Below are positions 8,081 through 16,714 of a stretch of 64,000 nt of DNA, one piece after another. Each line of letters opens with the position of its first letter. Positions within the stretch are counted from its first letter, which is position 1. This DNA is from Halobacillus dabanensis (GTDB lineage: Bacteria > Bacillota > Bacilli > Bacillales > Halobacillaceae). The notes under the pieces were generated by a model. It was not told the DNA's origin, searched no databases, and saw only the letters and a program-made list of their open reading frames with translations. The stretch spans positions 124,001-188,000 of the forward strand of contig NZ_FOSB01000006.1 in the NCBI RefSeq assembly GCF_900114165.1. The letters run 5' to 3'. Made by a program: the position numbers and the translations under genes.

Positions 8081-8650
8081 ATGTGGTTTTATGAGAAAAA
8101 GTTACAATACCCTGTCAAAGTGACAGAATGCAACCCACGACTTGCGAAATATTTGATTGAACAATATGGTGGAGCGGATGGAGAATTATCGGCTGCTCTT
8201 CGTTACTTGAACCAGCGTTACAGCATACCAGATAAAGTCATCGGGCTCTTGACTGACATAGGAACCGAAGAATTCGCTCATTTGGAAATGATTGCAGCGA
8301 TGATTTACAAATTGACTAAAGACGCCACACCAGAACAAATGAAAGAAGCGGGGCTTGGAGCCCATTATGCCAATCATGATAAAGCATTGTTCTATCATAA
8401 TGCTGCAGGCAGTCCGTGGACAGCGACATACATTCAAGCTAAAGGTGATCCTATAGCTGACCTTTATGAGGATATTGCTGCAGAAGAAAAGGCAAGGGCG
8501 ACATACCAATGGATCATCAATATGTCCGATGATCCTTGTTTGAACGACAGTCTGAAATTTTTAAGAGAACGCGAAGTTGTCCACTCCCAACGTTTCAGGG
8601 AAGCTGTTGAAATACTTAAGTTCGAAAAAGATCGGAAACAATTCTTCTAA
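8081..8650 (+). CDS. cotJC: Spore coat protein CotJC (manganese-catalase family)
   Basis: The 189-aa protein of the Mn-catalase fold is a component of the spore coat that may protect against peroxide. Ferritin-like helices carry the metal-ligand pattern: E in LSAALRYLNQRY, EEFAHLEM (E..H) and EEKARATYQWI, with H in REVVHSQRF, as in dimanganese catalases. RBS AAAGGAGG. It is the last gene of cotJABC. The next gene, ypbE-like, converges on it after 2 nt, and a short hairpin around CTACCGTGA/TCATGGTAG may serve as a shared weak terminator. Confidence 0.93.
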   Translation: MWFYEKKLQYPVKVTECNPRLAKYLIEQYGGADGELSAALRYLNQRYSIPDKVIGLLTDIGTEEFAHLEMIAAMIYKLTKDATPEQMKEAGLGAHYANHDKALFYHNAAGSPWTATYIQAKGDPIADLYEDIAAEEKARATYQWIINMSDDPCLNDSLKFLREREVVHSQRFREAVEILKFEKDRKQFF

Positions 8651-8652
8651 AG

Positions 8653-8961
8653 TTACCGCTCTACCGTGACTTCTTCATGGTAGGGCTTTTCGATTTTCTT
8701 AATATCCGGGTCCAACGACTCTCCAAACCAATCATCCCAATAACGATAGGACAGCACCACTATTATCAATATAATGAAAATTACCAATAGAAACCGCATC
8801 CAGACGGTACTGAACTTCCACTTTGTCCGGTTCGTCCCTTGATGTACATCTTTCCTTGGCGGCAGTTCCAGCACATCCATTTCATAACTTTCAAAACTGC
8901 CCTCTTCTTTATAGCTTCTTAAGTTTTCAGCCTGGTCCTTCTCCTCTGGTCGATCCTTCAT
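8653..8961 (-). CDS. YpbE-like single-pass membrane protein lacking LysM
   Basis: The 102 aa have a charged cytosolic N-terminus with the segment VLELPPRKDVHQ. One transmembrane helix follows (about residues 55-73, FLLVIFIILIIVVLSY), then a short acidic tail. Its place directly behind ypbD, with no gap between ypbD's stop and this ATG, makes it the positional counterpart of B. subtilis ypbE. That protein is, as I recall, longer and carries a C-terminal LysM domain. Here that domain is absent, and I find no continuation of it in the 3' DNA. Function unknown. Confidence 0.6.
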   Translation of the reverse strand: MKDRPEEKDQAENLRSYKEEGSFESYEMDVLELPPRKDVHQGTNRTKWKFSTVWMRFLLVIFIILIIVVLSYRYWDDWFGESLDPDIKKIEKPYHEEVTVER

Positions 8962-9549
8962 CTACTCACCCCATTTTCCTAAGCGAATCCAAAAAGCAAG
9001 CACAACATCTATGATGAAATGTGCAGTAATTGTCACGAGCAGGTTCCCCGTGAGTTCATACATGAAACCGATAAAAAAACTGACGAACAAGACAGAAATG
9101 AATAAAACGATTTTTGTTAAATAACGAAGGTGCATGACTGCAAATAATATACTTGCAATAAAATAACCAAATTCCGCATGCAGTACACCACGGAACAACA
9201 TTTCCTCACTTATCGCGACGATCATTGTCAGCCCGATAATACTAAGAGCGGAACGGTTGCGGAACACCTTGATGTTCACGCCGCCGTCATCATACATCCT
9301 TCTAGGTAAACGATATAAGAGAAAGAGATCTATGAAAAGTACCAATAGTCCCGGTAAAACACCGAAATAGAAAATCTCACCGACATCTGGGTGGAGTTGA
9401 CTAGCCCATCCTTCCAATAAATCATCAAATAAAAACACACTTCCAATAAGAGAAAGAGATAAAATGATCAATTGAGTAAGGATGAGCTGAAGTGATACTT
9501 CCCGATCACTCATCTGATTTAAAATTTCTCCCTGGGTTTTCTTTTTCAT
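8962..9549 (-). CDS. ypbD: CPBP-family intramembrane protease YpbD
   Basis: Polytopic membrane protein of 195 aa with the CPBP/Abi signature. SEEMLFRGVLHAEFG carries the Glu-Glu and Arg of motif 1, ILFAVMHLRY the motif 2 His, and the last helix has TAHFIIDV. Such proteins are CAAX-type or Rce1-like glutamic proteases, and the substrate here is unknown. The ATG at 9549 overlaps the recS stop as ATGA and follows AAGGAG at 8 nt, so it is preferred over an upstream in-frame codon. This implies coupled translation in the ypbB-recS-ypbD-ypbE operon. Confidence 0.87.
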   Translation of the reverse strand: MKKKTQGEILNQMSDREVSLQLILTQLIILSLSLIGSVFLFDDLLEGWASQLHPDVGEIFYFGVLPGLLVLFIDLFLLYRLPRRMYDDGGVNIKVFRNRSALSIIGLTMIVAISEEMLFRGVLHAEFGYFIASILFAVMHLRYLTKIVLFISVLFVSFFIGFMYELTGNLLVTITAHFIIDVVLAFWIRLGKWGE

Positions 9550-11054
9550 GAAGTTACTCCTTGTTGGAAAATCTGCCGTAAACGCTCTTCCCATGTTGCT
9601 TTATAGATTTTATCATAGGATTCATACAAAGAGAGATCATCTACACGGAAATCACAGGCATCACAACAGGGAACAAACGGGTCTCGAACCACTTCTTGAA
9701 AGGGGCGGTATAATTCTTTTCTGCGGCATCCTGAGTGATGGATCCACTTTAACATTTCCGTAAGCTTCCCTTGTTTGTAGATCCATCGTTCTTCCAAGAG
9801 ACGTTGGATTTTCTGTTGAACAGAAGCAGAAGCTTGATGCATCAGCTGTCCTTCTATGACACCTTCTTTTTCTAATTGATATTTAATGAAGTTCCATTGC
9901 GATTCAGATAATTGTAAGGTTTCCTGAATCCTATCATCCTCTGGTAGAGGATTTCCCTGCTTTCTTAAAAAGGAAAACACCCGTTGTAAATCACTGGTCT
10001 CAGGGAGCTCACTATGCATCAGCATTTGTGGAAGATAATGATCTTTTTTTGTGAATAATACTAGACTGACAGCATCTCCACCATCGCGTCCTGCCCGGCC
10101 GATTTCCTGGATGAATGATTCCAATTGAGGTGGCAAATGAAAGTGGATGACCAGTCGTATATTCGGCTTGTCTACTCCCATGCCGAATGCACTCGTACAA
10201 CAAATCACATCTAATTGATCGTTCATGAATTGTTGCTGAACAAGCATCCGATCTGTTTGCTCCATCCCCCCATGATAAAAAGCGATCCGTTTGTCCAGAT
10301 GGTCCTTTAACTCAAAGCTTACGCGTTCTGCCCACTGCCGGCTGGAGAAATAAATCATCGTCGGGGCAGTATTATGCTTAAGTAATTGGAGAATTCTTTT
10401 CGTCTTTTCCTCTTCGTCCTTATGCTCCTCTACAGCAAAGCTGATGTTCTGCTTGTCCATCGGATACACCCTTCTTTTCATATGCGGGCGTTTCAACTTA
10501 TCCATGATATCTCTTTGTACTTCAGGTGTAGCCGTAGCACTGAGTGCAAGGACCCTAGGATTTCCCAGTTCCTCTATCGTCTGGTAAAGTTTCAAGTAAT
10601 CGGTTCTGAATTCATGCCCCCACTGAGATATACAGTGAGCTTCATCGATGACAAATAAACGGACATCAATAGAGGGGAGAGCTCTTTTCACCCATTCGTT
10701 CTGCAGCATTTCAGGTGAAAGATAAAGGAGTGAGTAGGAAGAAAGATTCTTCATTGCCTCCATTTTTTCTTGTCGATCCATGAAACTATTCAAAGCGATC
10801 ACGGACTTATAGCCTGAAGCCTTCAGTTGTTTTACTTGGTCGATCATTAAGGAAATTAAAGGGGAGACGACAATCGTGGTCCCACCTAAAAGTTTTGCAG
10901 GTAATTGATAACATAAAGATTTCCCCGTCCCGGTAGGTAAAATTCCTAATACATCCTCGCCGTTCAATACATCTCTGATGACCTCTTCCTGTCCCTCCCG
11001 GAAGCGATCGAAACCAAAATGCTTTTGTAAAGCTGCAAATAGATCAATTCTCAT
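9546..11054 (-). CDS. recS: RecQ-family ATP-dependent DNA helicase RecS
   Basis: 3'-5' helicase for DNA repair and recombination. Superfamily-2 motifs appear in order: GILPTGTGKSLCYQLPA (motif I), VIDEAHCISQWGHEFR (motif II plus the RecQ aromatic loop), LALSATATP (III) and QEIGRAGRDGG (VI). A Cys-rich zinc site, CCRDACD-like (CCDACDF), lies at about residue 470, and there is no HRDC domain, as in the shorter RecQ paralogue of Bacillus. The ATG at 11054 follows GGGAAGG at 7 nt, whereas the in-frame ATG at 11081 has no site, so 502 aa is preferred. The start overlaps the ypbB 3' end. Confidence 0.9.
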   Translation of the reverse strand: MRIDLFAALQKHFGFDRFREGQEEVIRDVLNGEDVLGILPTGTGKSLCYQLPAKLLGGTTIVVSPLISLMIDQVKQLKASGYKSVIALNSFMDRQEKMEAMKNLSSYSLLYLSPEMLQNEWVKRALPSIDVRLFVIDEAHCISQWGHEFRTDYLKLYQTIEELGNPRVLALSATATPEVQRDIMDKLKRPHMKRRVYPMDKQNISFAVEEHKDEEEKTKRILQLLKHNTAPTMIYFSSRQWAERVSFELKDHLDKRIAFYHGGMEQTDRMLVQQQFMNDQLDVICCTSAFGMGVDKPNIRLVIHFHLPPQLESFIQEIGRAGRDGGDAVSLVLFTKKDHYLPQMLMHSELPETSDLQRVFSFLRKQGNPLPEDDRIQETLQLSESQWNFIKYQLEKEGVIEGQLMHQASASVQQKIQRLLEERWIYKQGKLTEMLKWIHHSGCRRKELYRPFQEVVRDPFVPCCDACDFRVDDLSLYESYDKIYKATWEERLRQIFQQGVTS

Positions 11055-12111
11055 ACTCAGCCTTCCCTTTCCCCTCTTCATAAGGACTGCTCGCTAACGC
11101 AAGACGTAACTCAAAATAATCATATTTCCCACTAAAAGCTTCATGGATCTGTTTAAGCCTTTGAGTATCTAATGTTACGGCCATTTCTTTTATGTCTTTC
11201 ACATCTTTTTCACTCAGGAATGAATCAATCGAAAATCCAGGGATAACTAATGCCGCTTCAACAATGTGATCCTGGATCGTACTCTTTTTAAGATTTCGTA
11301 CCGTTATTATTTCCTCCATGGTTAAGCCTTGCTGGATATATTGAAAGGTTTTCCGTGCCGATTGAGTTATTAAGTGGGCGGCATCCAGACCTTTCGTACA
11401 TAAATGGAGAACAGGAAAATCTTTTTTATTCTCCTTTGACTTTATAAAAAGGTAATACATGGTGTGGTGTAGCAGGATGACAACATCTTCATGACGAAGA
11501 TCGTAATCCTCCCTCAATTGTGCTGTCGTCATGCCGATCATACCTCCTCCTGTAAGCCGGTGGGTAAGAAGCTCGGCTTCCAAGCGGGAATGTAATTTTA
11601 GAAGATGATAGATTTCTTCATATAAAGTTTCAAACAGTACAGGTAGCTTTTCATGAAAATTTCTAAAGACAGCTTTCACCCATCTTTGAACATCGGCATC
11701 TTCTACAATCGGCACATAATTCAGTATTCCTGCCTTCGAATTGGCCATTGTTTGAACAAGTAAATGTATTCTATCTTCATAGATAGGGATCACATCATGC
11801 CAAACCATCCCTTGGAAATATTGTAATGTCGGCCCCTTATAACTGGAGAGATGATCTTTGCCAAGAGAAGTCAGAAAAGGGAAAGATTTTTTGACTGAAA
11901 TTAGTCCTTTCCCCTCTAAATCATCGATATGACTTTCCAGCTGAGCACGTGTCAAGTTCGGATAGATACCGAAGTAACCATGAACTTGGTACCCTTTAGC
12001 GTCTTGCATTGTCTGAGAGGAACGCTTGCCAGTCAGAAGGTTGTAAATCCCCGATACCGTCCGTTCCCCTTTAAAACGATGAATGCAATTCAAAATCAAA
12101 TAATCGAACAT
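11044..12111 (-). CDS. ypbB: Helix-turn-helix protein YpbB
   Basis: The 355-aa protein matches B. subtilis YpbB in length and place, upstream of recS and divergent from fer. Its C-terminus has a helix-turn-helix of the kind found at RecQ C-termini (TMEEIITVRNLKKSTIQDHIVEAA). That segment is consistent with the idea that YpbB supplies a DNA-binding module for the helicase encoded next. No catalytic motif is seen. The ATG follows AAGGAGGGAGG. The 3' end overlaps recS by 11 bases, so both are coupled. Confidence 0.8.
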   Translation of the reverse strand: MFDYLILNCIHRFKGERTVSGIYNLLTGKRSSQTMQDAKGYQVHGYFGIYPNLTRAQLESHIDDLEGKGLISVKKSFPFLTSLGKDHLSSYKGPTLQYFQGMVWHDVIPIYEDRIHLLVQTMANSKAGILNYVPIVEDADVQRWVKAVFRNFHEKLPVLFETLYEEIYHLLKLHSRLEAELLTHRLTGGGMIGMTTAQLREDYDLRHEDVVILLHHTMYYLFIKSKENKKDFPVLHLCTKGLDAAHLITQSARKTFQYIQQGLTMEEIITVRNLKKSTIQDHIVEAALVIPGFSIDSFLSEKDVKDIKEMAVTLDTQRLKQIHEAFSGKYDYFELRLALASSPYEEGKGKAEYEN

Positions 12112-12221
12112 TTCCTCCCTCCTTCCCCAGGGCGATTTATTAAAAGGCTCTCTATTGAAAACTATCGTCCTGCGTTTTACAATGAACCTTGTACTTATGT
12201 AATCTGTTGCTTACATGATAG

Positions 12222-12497
<276 letters not shown>

Positions 12498-12501
12498 CAG
12501 A

Positions 12502-12527
12502 AGCCCCTAAGCACGGGGCTTTTTTAT
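12502..12527 (+). terminator. Rho-independent terminator of fer
   Basis: GCCCC-TAAGCA-CGGGGC is followed by TTTTTTATTTT right after the fer stop. Confidence 0.9.
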
Positions 12528-12973
12528 TTTACTAGTTCTTCAAACCGTATTTCAGCTTCTGTACGGTCTAATGTGGAATACACTCGGTAGTCTTCTGAAT
12601 CTATAATACGATAATGATGACTGATGATATTTTGCTGGAGTGTATAGTTCTCAGCTTCGGCAATCGTCTGCCACCAAACTTTTCCTCCAAGTGTCTTCTT
12701 CCCTTGTGGCTCCACTTGCTGATGGGCGACTGTTTCAACAATCTCGACAGGGGAGTCCCCCAGTACCCCTTTCAAAACTTCACTCTCTTGAAATAGTGCA
12801 CAGACGGCGACCGTAGTCGTCCACCCTGCAACTGTCCGCTGTTTTTCTATTTGGACGAGCGTTTTTTTTGATAAGCCGAGTACATCAGCCATTCTGTCCT
12901 GTGTGTAATCATGCTCCACACGGATCAACTTCATTTTCTCTGAAACCTTTTCCCTTAATTCAAGTTTTTCCAT
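12524..12973 (-). CDS. XRE-type helix-turn-helix transcriptional regulator
   Basis: The N-terminal lambda-repressor-like HTH (about residues 8-62: KMKLIRVEHDYTQDRMADVLGLSKKTLVQIEKQRT) is followed by a roughly 80-residue C-terminal part with no motif I recognise. The ATG at 12973 follows AAAGGGGA and gives 149 aa. Longer in-frame starts lack a site and add residues unlike an HTH protein. It sits convergently to fer, within the fer-rsiX interval. Targets are unknown. A toxin partner is not present. Confidence 0.75.
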   Translation of the reverse strand: MEKLELREKVSEKMKLIRVEHDYTQDRMADVLGLSKKTLVQIEKQRTVAGWTTTVAVCALFQESEVLKGVLGDSPVEIVETVAHQQVEPQGKKTLGGKVWWQTIAEAENYTLQQNIISHHYRIIDSEDYRVYSTLDRTEAEIRFEELVK

Positions 12974-13035
12974 TCCCAATCGTCCCCTTTTACTACGTTC
13001 CTTTATTTTAACACGAGTAAGAAAGACATTCCCAT

Positions 13036-13073
13036 CAAAAAGAATAACCTCCCGCAAGGAACACAGGAGGTTA
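13036..13073 (-). terminator. Rho-independent terminator of sigX-rsiX
   Basis: Minus-strand AACCTCC and GGAGGTT arms are followed by ATTCTTTTTGATG, just behind the rsiX stop. Confidence 0.85.
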
Positions 13074-13077
13074 ACAA

Positions 13078-14313
13078 TCAGTTGATGATCATCGGGTTGA
13101 TCTTTTCAGGGACAGCAATCGGCTCATCAAGGTTATATGGGGAGAATTCACGAACATTAATACCCTCAAATTGCACCGCATGAAAACCAAATTGCTCAGC
13201 TGTAGCCAGAATAGCTTCAACCATCGTCAACAACTGCTGTTCACTGGCCCAGGCCTGGTGGTCCACGTTGATCGTTACAAGTCCCTCTTCTGTACTCACT
13301 TCTGTAAATTGGACATGGGAAGGAATCGCTGGTTTAACATAAAGAGCTTGACCTGATTCTTTCATAAGATGTAAAGCTTCTAAAAATGAAGGGGATGCTT
13401 CCACAGCAACTGGTGCTAGCAACTGTTCGTCAGATCCTTCATATTGATACAATTTAAAGACATATTCGCCGTTTTTAATAGCTGGAATTTCAGTCATCTC
13501 CCCATAATTCCCGAGGGGGACCGGAGCCCCAGATTCTGTCTGGATCATAATAGTATCCGTCTCCAAATGAGCGAGATCCCAGCGAATACTTTCTATGATA
13601 GCTTGTGTCCAGGATGAGCCACTTACACTGAAATCCTCGGGAAATATAACAGTGACAGTGTCCCCTTGTTCACTAATTTCATATTTCAAATCGCTTGTAG
13701 CTCTCTCTGCTAAACCATAGGAAGTTGAAGGTACCTGCTCCAGGTTTTCTGTGACTGGGACTAGAGGAAGGACTACCTCTCCGTTCATCCCCGGGTACGT
13801 AACCGTTTCATACTGTTCTATATTTGGTCCAGCGATCAATGAGTTAAAACCATTGGTATCCTCCACCGTCTGAACATTATTTTCTTCCGTTTTTGGTACT
13901 TCAGATTCTTTTCCATCGTCCTCAGCTATGGAGGCATCTTCCCTTTCATTATCATTTTCTTCTGGTCTGGCTTCCTCTACTTCTGATTCATCTTCCGCTG
14001 ATGGTATCGCTTCTTCCGTCTCTTCAAATTCAGAAGAGGAATAAGTATCCGAAGTTGTATGCATTTGATCGGTAGATTCCTCTCCTGTAAACATTTCATT
14101 ATTATTATTAAAATAGACGGGGATGAACACAGCTAATAGAACGACTGCTGCTATAGTGGCCATTCCCGGCAAAAGCCAAGGAGGAGTCTTTCTTTTCTTC
14201 TTATTGACCCTTGAAGAAACCTTTTGAAAAACAGCTTCCTTTGATTGTCGGTCCTCAATGGAAGGAAGCTTATTCAACAAGTTTTCCACATCCTCATCTT
14301 TGTGCTTCTTCAT
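13078..14313 (-). CDS. rsiX: Anti-sigma-X factor RsiX
   Basis: Membrane anti-sigma factor holding SigX inactive. The cytosolic N-terminus (about 40 residues, ending in KKKRKTPP) is followed by one transmembrane helix (about 46-64). A long acidic Glu/Ser/Asp linker (about 75-165) leads to an extracellular globular part with two repeats resembling GerMN-type domains. At 411 aa it is somewhat longer than the B. subtilis protein because of the linker. The ATG at 14313 follows GGGAGGGGAG and overlaps the end of sigX by 20 bases, so the pair is coupled. The linker's acidity fits a salt-adapted organism (inference). Confidence 0.88.
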   Translation of the reverse strand: MKKHKDEDVENLLNKLPSIEDRQSKEAVFQKVSSRVNKKKRKTPPWLLPGMATIAAVVLLAVFIPVYFNNNNEMFTGEESTDQMHTTSDTYSSSEFEETEEAIPSAEDESEVEEARPEENDNEREDASIAEDDGKESEVPKTEENNVQTVEDTNGFNSLIAGPNIEQYETVTYPGMNGEVVLPLVPVTENLEQVPSTSYGLAERATSDLKYEISEQGDTVTVIFPEDFSVSGSSWTQAIIESIRWDLAHLETDTIMIQTESGAPVPLGNYGEMTEIPAIKNGEYVFKLYQYEGSDEQLLAPVAVEASPSFLEALHLMKESGQALYVKPAIPSHVQFTEVSTEEGLVTINVDHQAWASEQQLLTMVEAILATAEQFGFHAVQFEGINVREFSPYNLDEPIAVPEKINPMIIN

Positions 14314-14842
14314 GTTCTCCCCTCCCTTCATCTATTTTATCTAATTTCGTTTTCAAAGCTTTCATACCCCTATGTTGAGTCGTCTTCACTTTGCTCTCAC
14401 TCCAACTTAAAATATCAGCCGTTTCTCTAATCGACAGTCCCTGTATATACCGGAAGATCAATACACTCCGTTGGTCTACCGTACACTCATCCAAAGCCCG
14501 GTATACGTGCTGCATTTGATCATTCTGGACAGCAATTTCTTCTGGCAACTTTTTCTTATCTTGTAATTCTTCCCCTTTTTCCGTCCAATCAAAAAATTCC
14601 ATAATTCTGTTTCGTTTTCGCTTTTGTTTCCGGAAGTGGTCAATGGCCACATGGCGTGCGATGGAAAACAGCCATGTCTTTTCTGTACTTTCCCCATTGA
14701 ATGAATCATAGGACTTCATGACTCTAACGTACACATCTTGTACGAGGTCTTCCGCTAAACTCCGGTCTTTGACCATGTAAATTAGGAATTGGAAAAGGTC
14801 CTGGTGATAGTTTTCGTATAGTTCATCAAAGAACGTTCGCAA
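14294..14842 (-). CDS. sigX: ECF RNA polymerase sigma factor SigX
   Basis: The 182-aa group IV sigma factor has region 2 around DLVQDVYVRVMKSYDSF with WLFSIARHVAIDHFRK, and region 4 QRSVLIFRYIQGLSIRETADILSWSESKVKTTQHRGMKAL. SigX is known to control surface-charge and lipid-related envelope genes and reacts to cationic peptides. The start is TTG, 8 nt behind GGAGG. A self-type promoter sits upstream (14871-14899). It is followed by rsiX in the same operon. Confidence 0.92.
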   Translation of the reverse strand: MRTFFDELYENYHQDLFQFLIYMVKDRSLAEDLVQDVYVRVMKSYDSFNGESTEKTWLFSIARHVAIDHFRKQKRKRNRIMEFFDWTEKGEELQDKKKLPEEIAVQNDQMQHVYRALDECTVDQRSVLIFRYIQGLSIRETADILSWSESKVKTTQHRGMKALKTKLDKIDEGRGEHEEAQR

Positions 14843-14870
14843 TGGTCGTACCTCCTGCGTTATCTATATA

Positions 14871-14899
14871 GTCGTTTTATGTATGTTAAAAGTTACACT
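14871..14899 (-). promoter_or_regulatory. Putative SigX autoregulatory promoter
   Basis: On the minus strand TGTAAC is followed after 17 nt by CGAC, the ECF/SigX promoter consensus as known from the B. subtilis sigX promoter. It lies about 30 nt before the sigX TTG. Confidence 0.7.
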
Positions 14900-15014
14900 C
14901 TCTATCTTAATATGCAAAAAAAGAAAAAGGAACCTGTCTCTACTTCTTTATTAAAGATCATGGCAATATTCTTGAAGACTCGTTCCGAGCTAATATTGAG
15001 ATTAAGAGGCTACA

Positions 15015-15145
15015 GGAAACGGCTCGATTTCCGTGGGGCGGGCGGTGAGCCTCCTAAGGCTAAAGACTTGCGGGGTCTCACCTGTCCCGCTAACCCAAAC
15101 AGGAGTCTCACCATTCCCCTCCGCCCCTTTGCCATATGAGTATCT
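15015..15145. repeat. Dispersed palindromic repeat, family 1, copy 1
   Basis: GC-rich block TTTCCGTGGGGC...GAGCCTCC...GGCTAAAGAC...GCGGGGTCTCAC...CAGGAGTCTCACC. It aligns, in opposite orientation, with the family-1 copy at 52563-52685. Open frames crossing it on both strands are repeat artefacts. No gene is evident in 14900-15508 apart from this and the next copy. Confidence 0.75.
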
Positions 15146-15309
15146 CGAAACCACTGCTGAAATAATCTTTTTACTAAAAGCGAGAGTGGAAGGATATAGA
15201 CTTCCATGGCCTCTATTCTGGATAAGAAAGCTTGATATAAAGCGTTTTATGCCCAATTAAGAGTGGGGAAAGCACAGGCCATCTTAGTAAAGAGATTCGT
15301 TTCTATTCT

Positions 15310-15440
15310 GCATGTAATGGGGTGGTGGGGAAGCTAGGAGACTCCCGTGGGAGAAGGAGATAGGCGAGATCCCGCAGGACACAGTCCGAGGAAGCTCGGC
15401 GCTCTCCCACAGGAAAGCGAGTAGCTTCCCAACCACCCCT
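15310..15440. repeat. Dispersed palindromic repeat, family 1, copy 2
   Basis: GGTGGTGGGGAAGC at one end pairs with GCTTCCCAACCACCCC at the other, with GGAGACTCCCG, GGCGAGATCCCGCAGGA and GGAAAGCGAGTAG inside. It has the same orientation as the 52563-52685 copy and is diverged from it. Confidence 0.75.
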
Positions 15441-15511
15441 GACTCCAAATACGGCAACGAATCCTGGAAACATCGAATCTGTGTCTTCTGGATAGGGAGC
15501 TTTGGTGCATA

Positions 15512-15542
15512 TAAAAAAGCTGCCCTTTTTTGCGGGGCAGCT
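15512..15542 (-). terminator. Rho-independent terminator of the B12-regulated operon
   Basis: Minus-strand AGCTGCCC and GGGCAGCT arms with an A-rich loop are followed by TTTTTTAT. It overlaps the stop codon of the ECF S-component gene. Confidence 0.88.
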
Positions 15543-16053
15543 AAGATAGTTTGGTTAATGCATTCCTTTTTTCATAACGTTGAAAAAGTGTCCCTAAAAC
15601 AGGGGAAAGAACTAAAATGAATACAGTGTTCGATATGGCGTGATTGATGTCCATGGGAAGACCTGCCAAATAGTAAGCCCAAAATGGCTGACCAACGGCA
15701 CGCATAGTAAGCGATAGGATCACCCCATATAAAATTCCACTTATAAACCCATAAATGGAAAGTCCCCATGCAGGTAGCTTCGGCCAATATTTACCTATAA
15801 TCCCTGCAATGATCCCGATCAACGACCATGCTACAATTTGCCAAATGGTCCAGAAACCCATTCCTAATAGCATATTGGAAACAATGGTAGTTAATAACGC
15901 GATTAGGATACCAGCAACTGGTCCTAACCAGAAACCTGCTATGATGATTATAGCTGTCACTGGTTGTATATTCGGTAAGTTTGCTAAAGCCATCCGGCCC
16001 GCCACAGCCAATGATGCCAGCATAGCAATCAATGTCAGTTTATAAGTGTTCAT
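15541..16053 (-). CDS. ECF transporter S component, probably for cobalamin or a precursor
   Basis: The 170-aa membrane protein has about six hydrophobic helices and the S-component pattern: a helix 1 with MLASLAVAGRMAL for contact with the T component, then LGPVAGILIALLTTIVSNMLLGMG. It binds a micronutrient and docks on a shared EcfAAT module that is not encoded next to it. The upstream cobalamin riboswitch and the transcobalamin-like lipoprotein gene 5 nt before it make B12 the likely ligand, similar in principle to CbrT. This is inference, as S components of different specificity look alike. Its terminator overlaps its stop. Confidence 0.78.
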   Translation of the reverse strand: MNTYKLTLIAMLASLAVAGRMALANLPNIQPVTAIIIIAGFWLGPVAGILIALLTTIVSNMLLGMGFWTIWQIVAWSLIGIIAGIIGKYWPKLPAWGLSIYGFISGILYGVILSLTMRAVGQPFWAYYLAGLPMDINHAISNTVFILVLSPVLGTLFQRYEKRNALTKLS

Positions 16054-16058
16054 TTACA

Positions 16059-16496
16059 TCATTCCCAGGATTGATAATTAAAGGCGATCTCGTCTCCATC
16101 CTCTACTTCATATTCGTTTGCACCGACCATCGCTTCTTCTCCATTGATCGTGTACATCCATGCCATCTTTTCTTCTTCGTTTCCAGCAATACCTTCTATA
16201 CTATTTATGAATCCTTCCGTTTGTTCCACTTCATAGTTTTCTTCCATCACTTCCATAAGTGTTGTGCCTTCTTCCACTGTCCACTCATCATCAGCAATCA
16301 CTTCATCTTCCTTGCTATTAGCAATCTCAACCTGGACAGTCACCTCTTCTGCTTGCTCTTCCTCATTAGCGGAAGTATTCTCTTCTACTTGCTCTTCCTG
16401 ATTGGAAGATGTCCCCTCTTCTTCTTGGGATCCGCAACCTACGAGGACTCCCACAGCCATTACCATTGCTAATAATACAGAATACCACTTACTCAT
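16059..16496 (-). CDS. DUF4430 (transcobalamin-like) lipoprotein
   Basis: The 145-aa lipoprotein has an export signal ending in the lipobox LVGC (mature Cys about residue 21). A Glu/Ser/Asn-rich linker follows (about 23-55), then a DUF4430 domain whose C-terminal parts KMAWMYTINGEEA and NEYEVEDGDEIAFNYQSWE are typical. DUF4430 is related to the C-terminal domain of transcobalamin and intrinsic factor. A role as an outer-face B12 receptor for the S component encoded downstream is inferred. The ATG at 16496 follows AAGGAGAGG. An earlier in-frame start lies inside the RBS region and is rejected. Expression is controlled by the upstream cobalamin riboswitch. Confidence 0.83.
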   Translation of the reverse strand: MSKWYSVLLAMVMAVGVLVGCGSQEEEGTSSNQEEQVEENTSANEEEQAEEVTVQVEIANSKEDEVIADDEWTVEEGTTLMEVMEENYEVEQTEGFINSIEGIAGNEEEKMAWMYTINGEEAMVGANEYEVEDGDEIAFNYQSWE

Positions 16497-16597
16497 TTTT
16501 CCCTCTCCTTTTTTTGTCAATTTGTTTCATTGCTTTCAGAAGAAAGGGGATCGACAACCAACGACAGATATGTAATCCTTCACAAGCAGTAATCCAA

Positions 16598-16630
16598 TCA
16601 AAAAAGCTTGCCCCTAGCGAAGGCAAGCTT
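16598..16630 (-). terminator. Riboswitch expression-platform terminator
   Basis: Minus-strand AAGCTTGCC and GGCAAGCTT arms are followed by TTTTTTGATT. It lies between the cobalamin aptamer and the DUF4430 gene, so control is probably by premature termination. Confidence 0.88.
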
Positions 16631-16714
16631 AAGACAATCCAATGGTTAGATTACACGTTCTACTATCCTATACCGATCGGTTGTCTCAAACGCTCAATCC
16701 CCGAAGCTTTGAAA

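Noticed and set aside
15002-15256. Overlapping open frames on both strands of about 65-86 codons
   Set aside because: They run through a GC-rich palindromic repeat, lack ribosome-binding sites and have no protein similarity.
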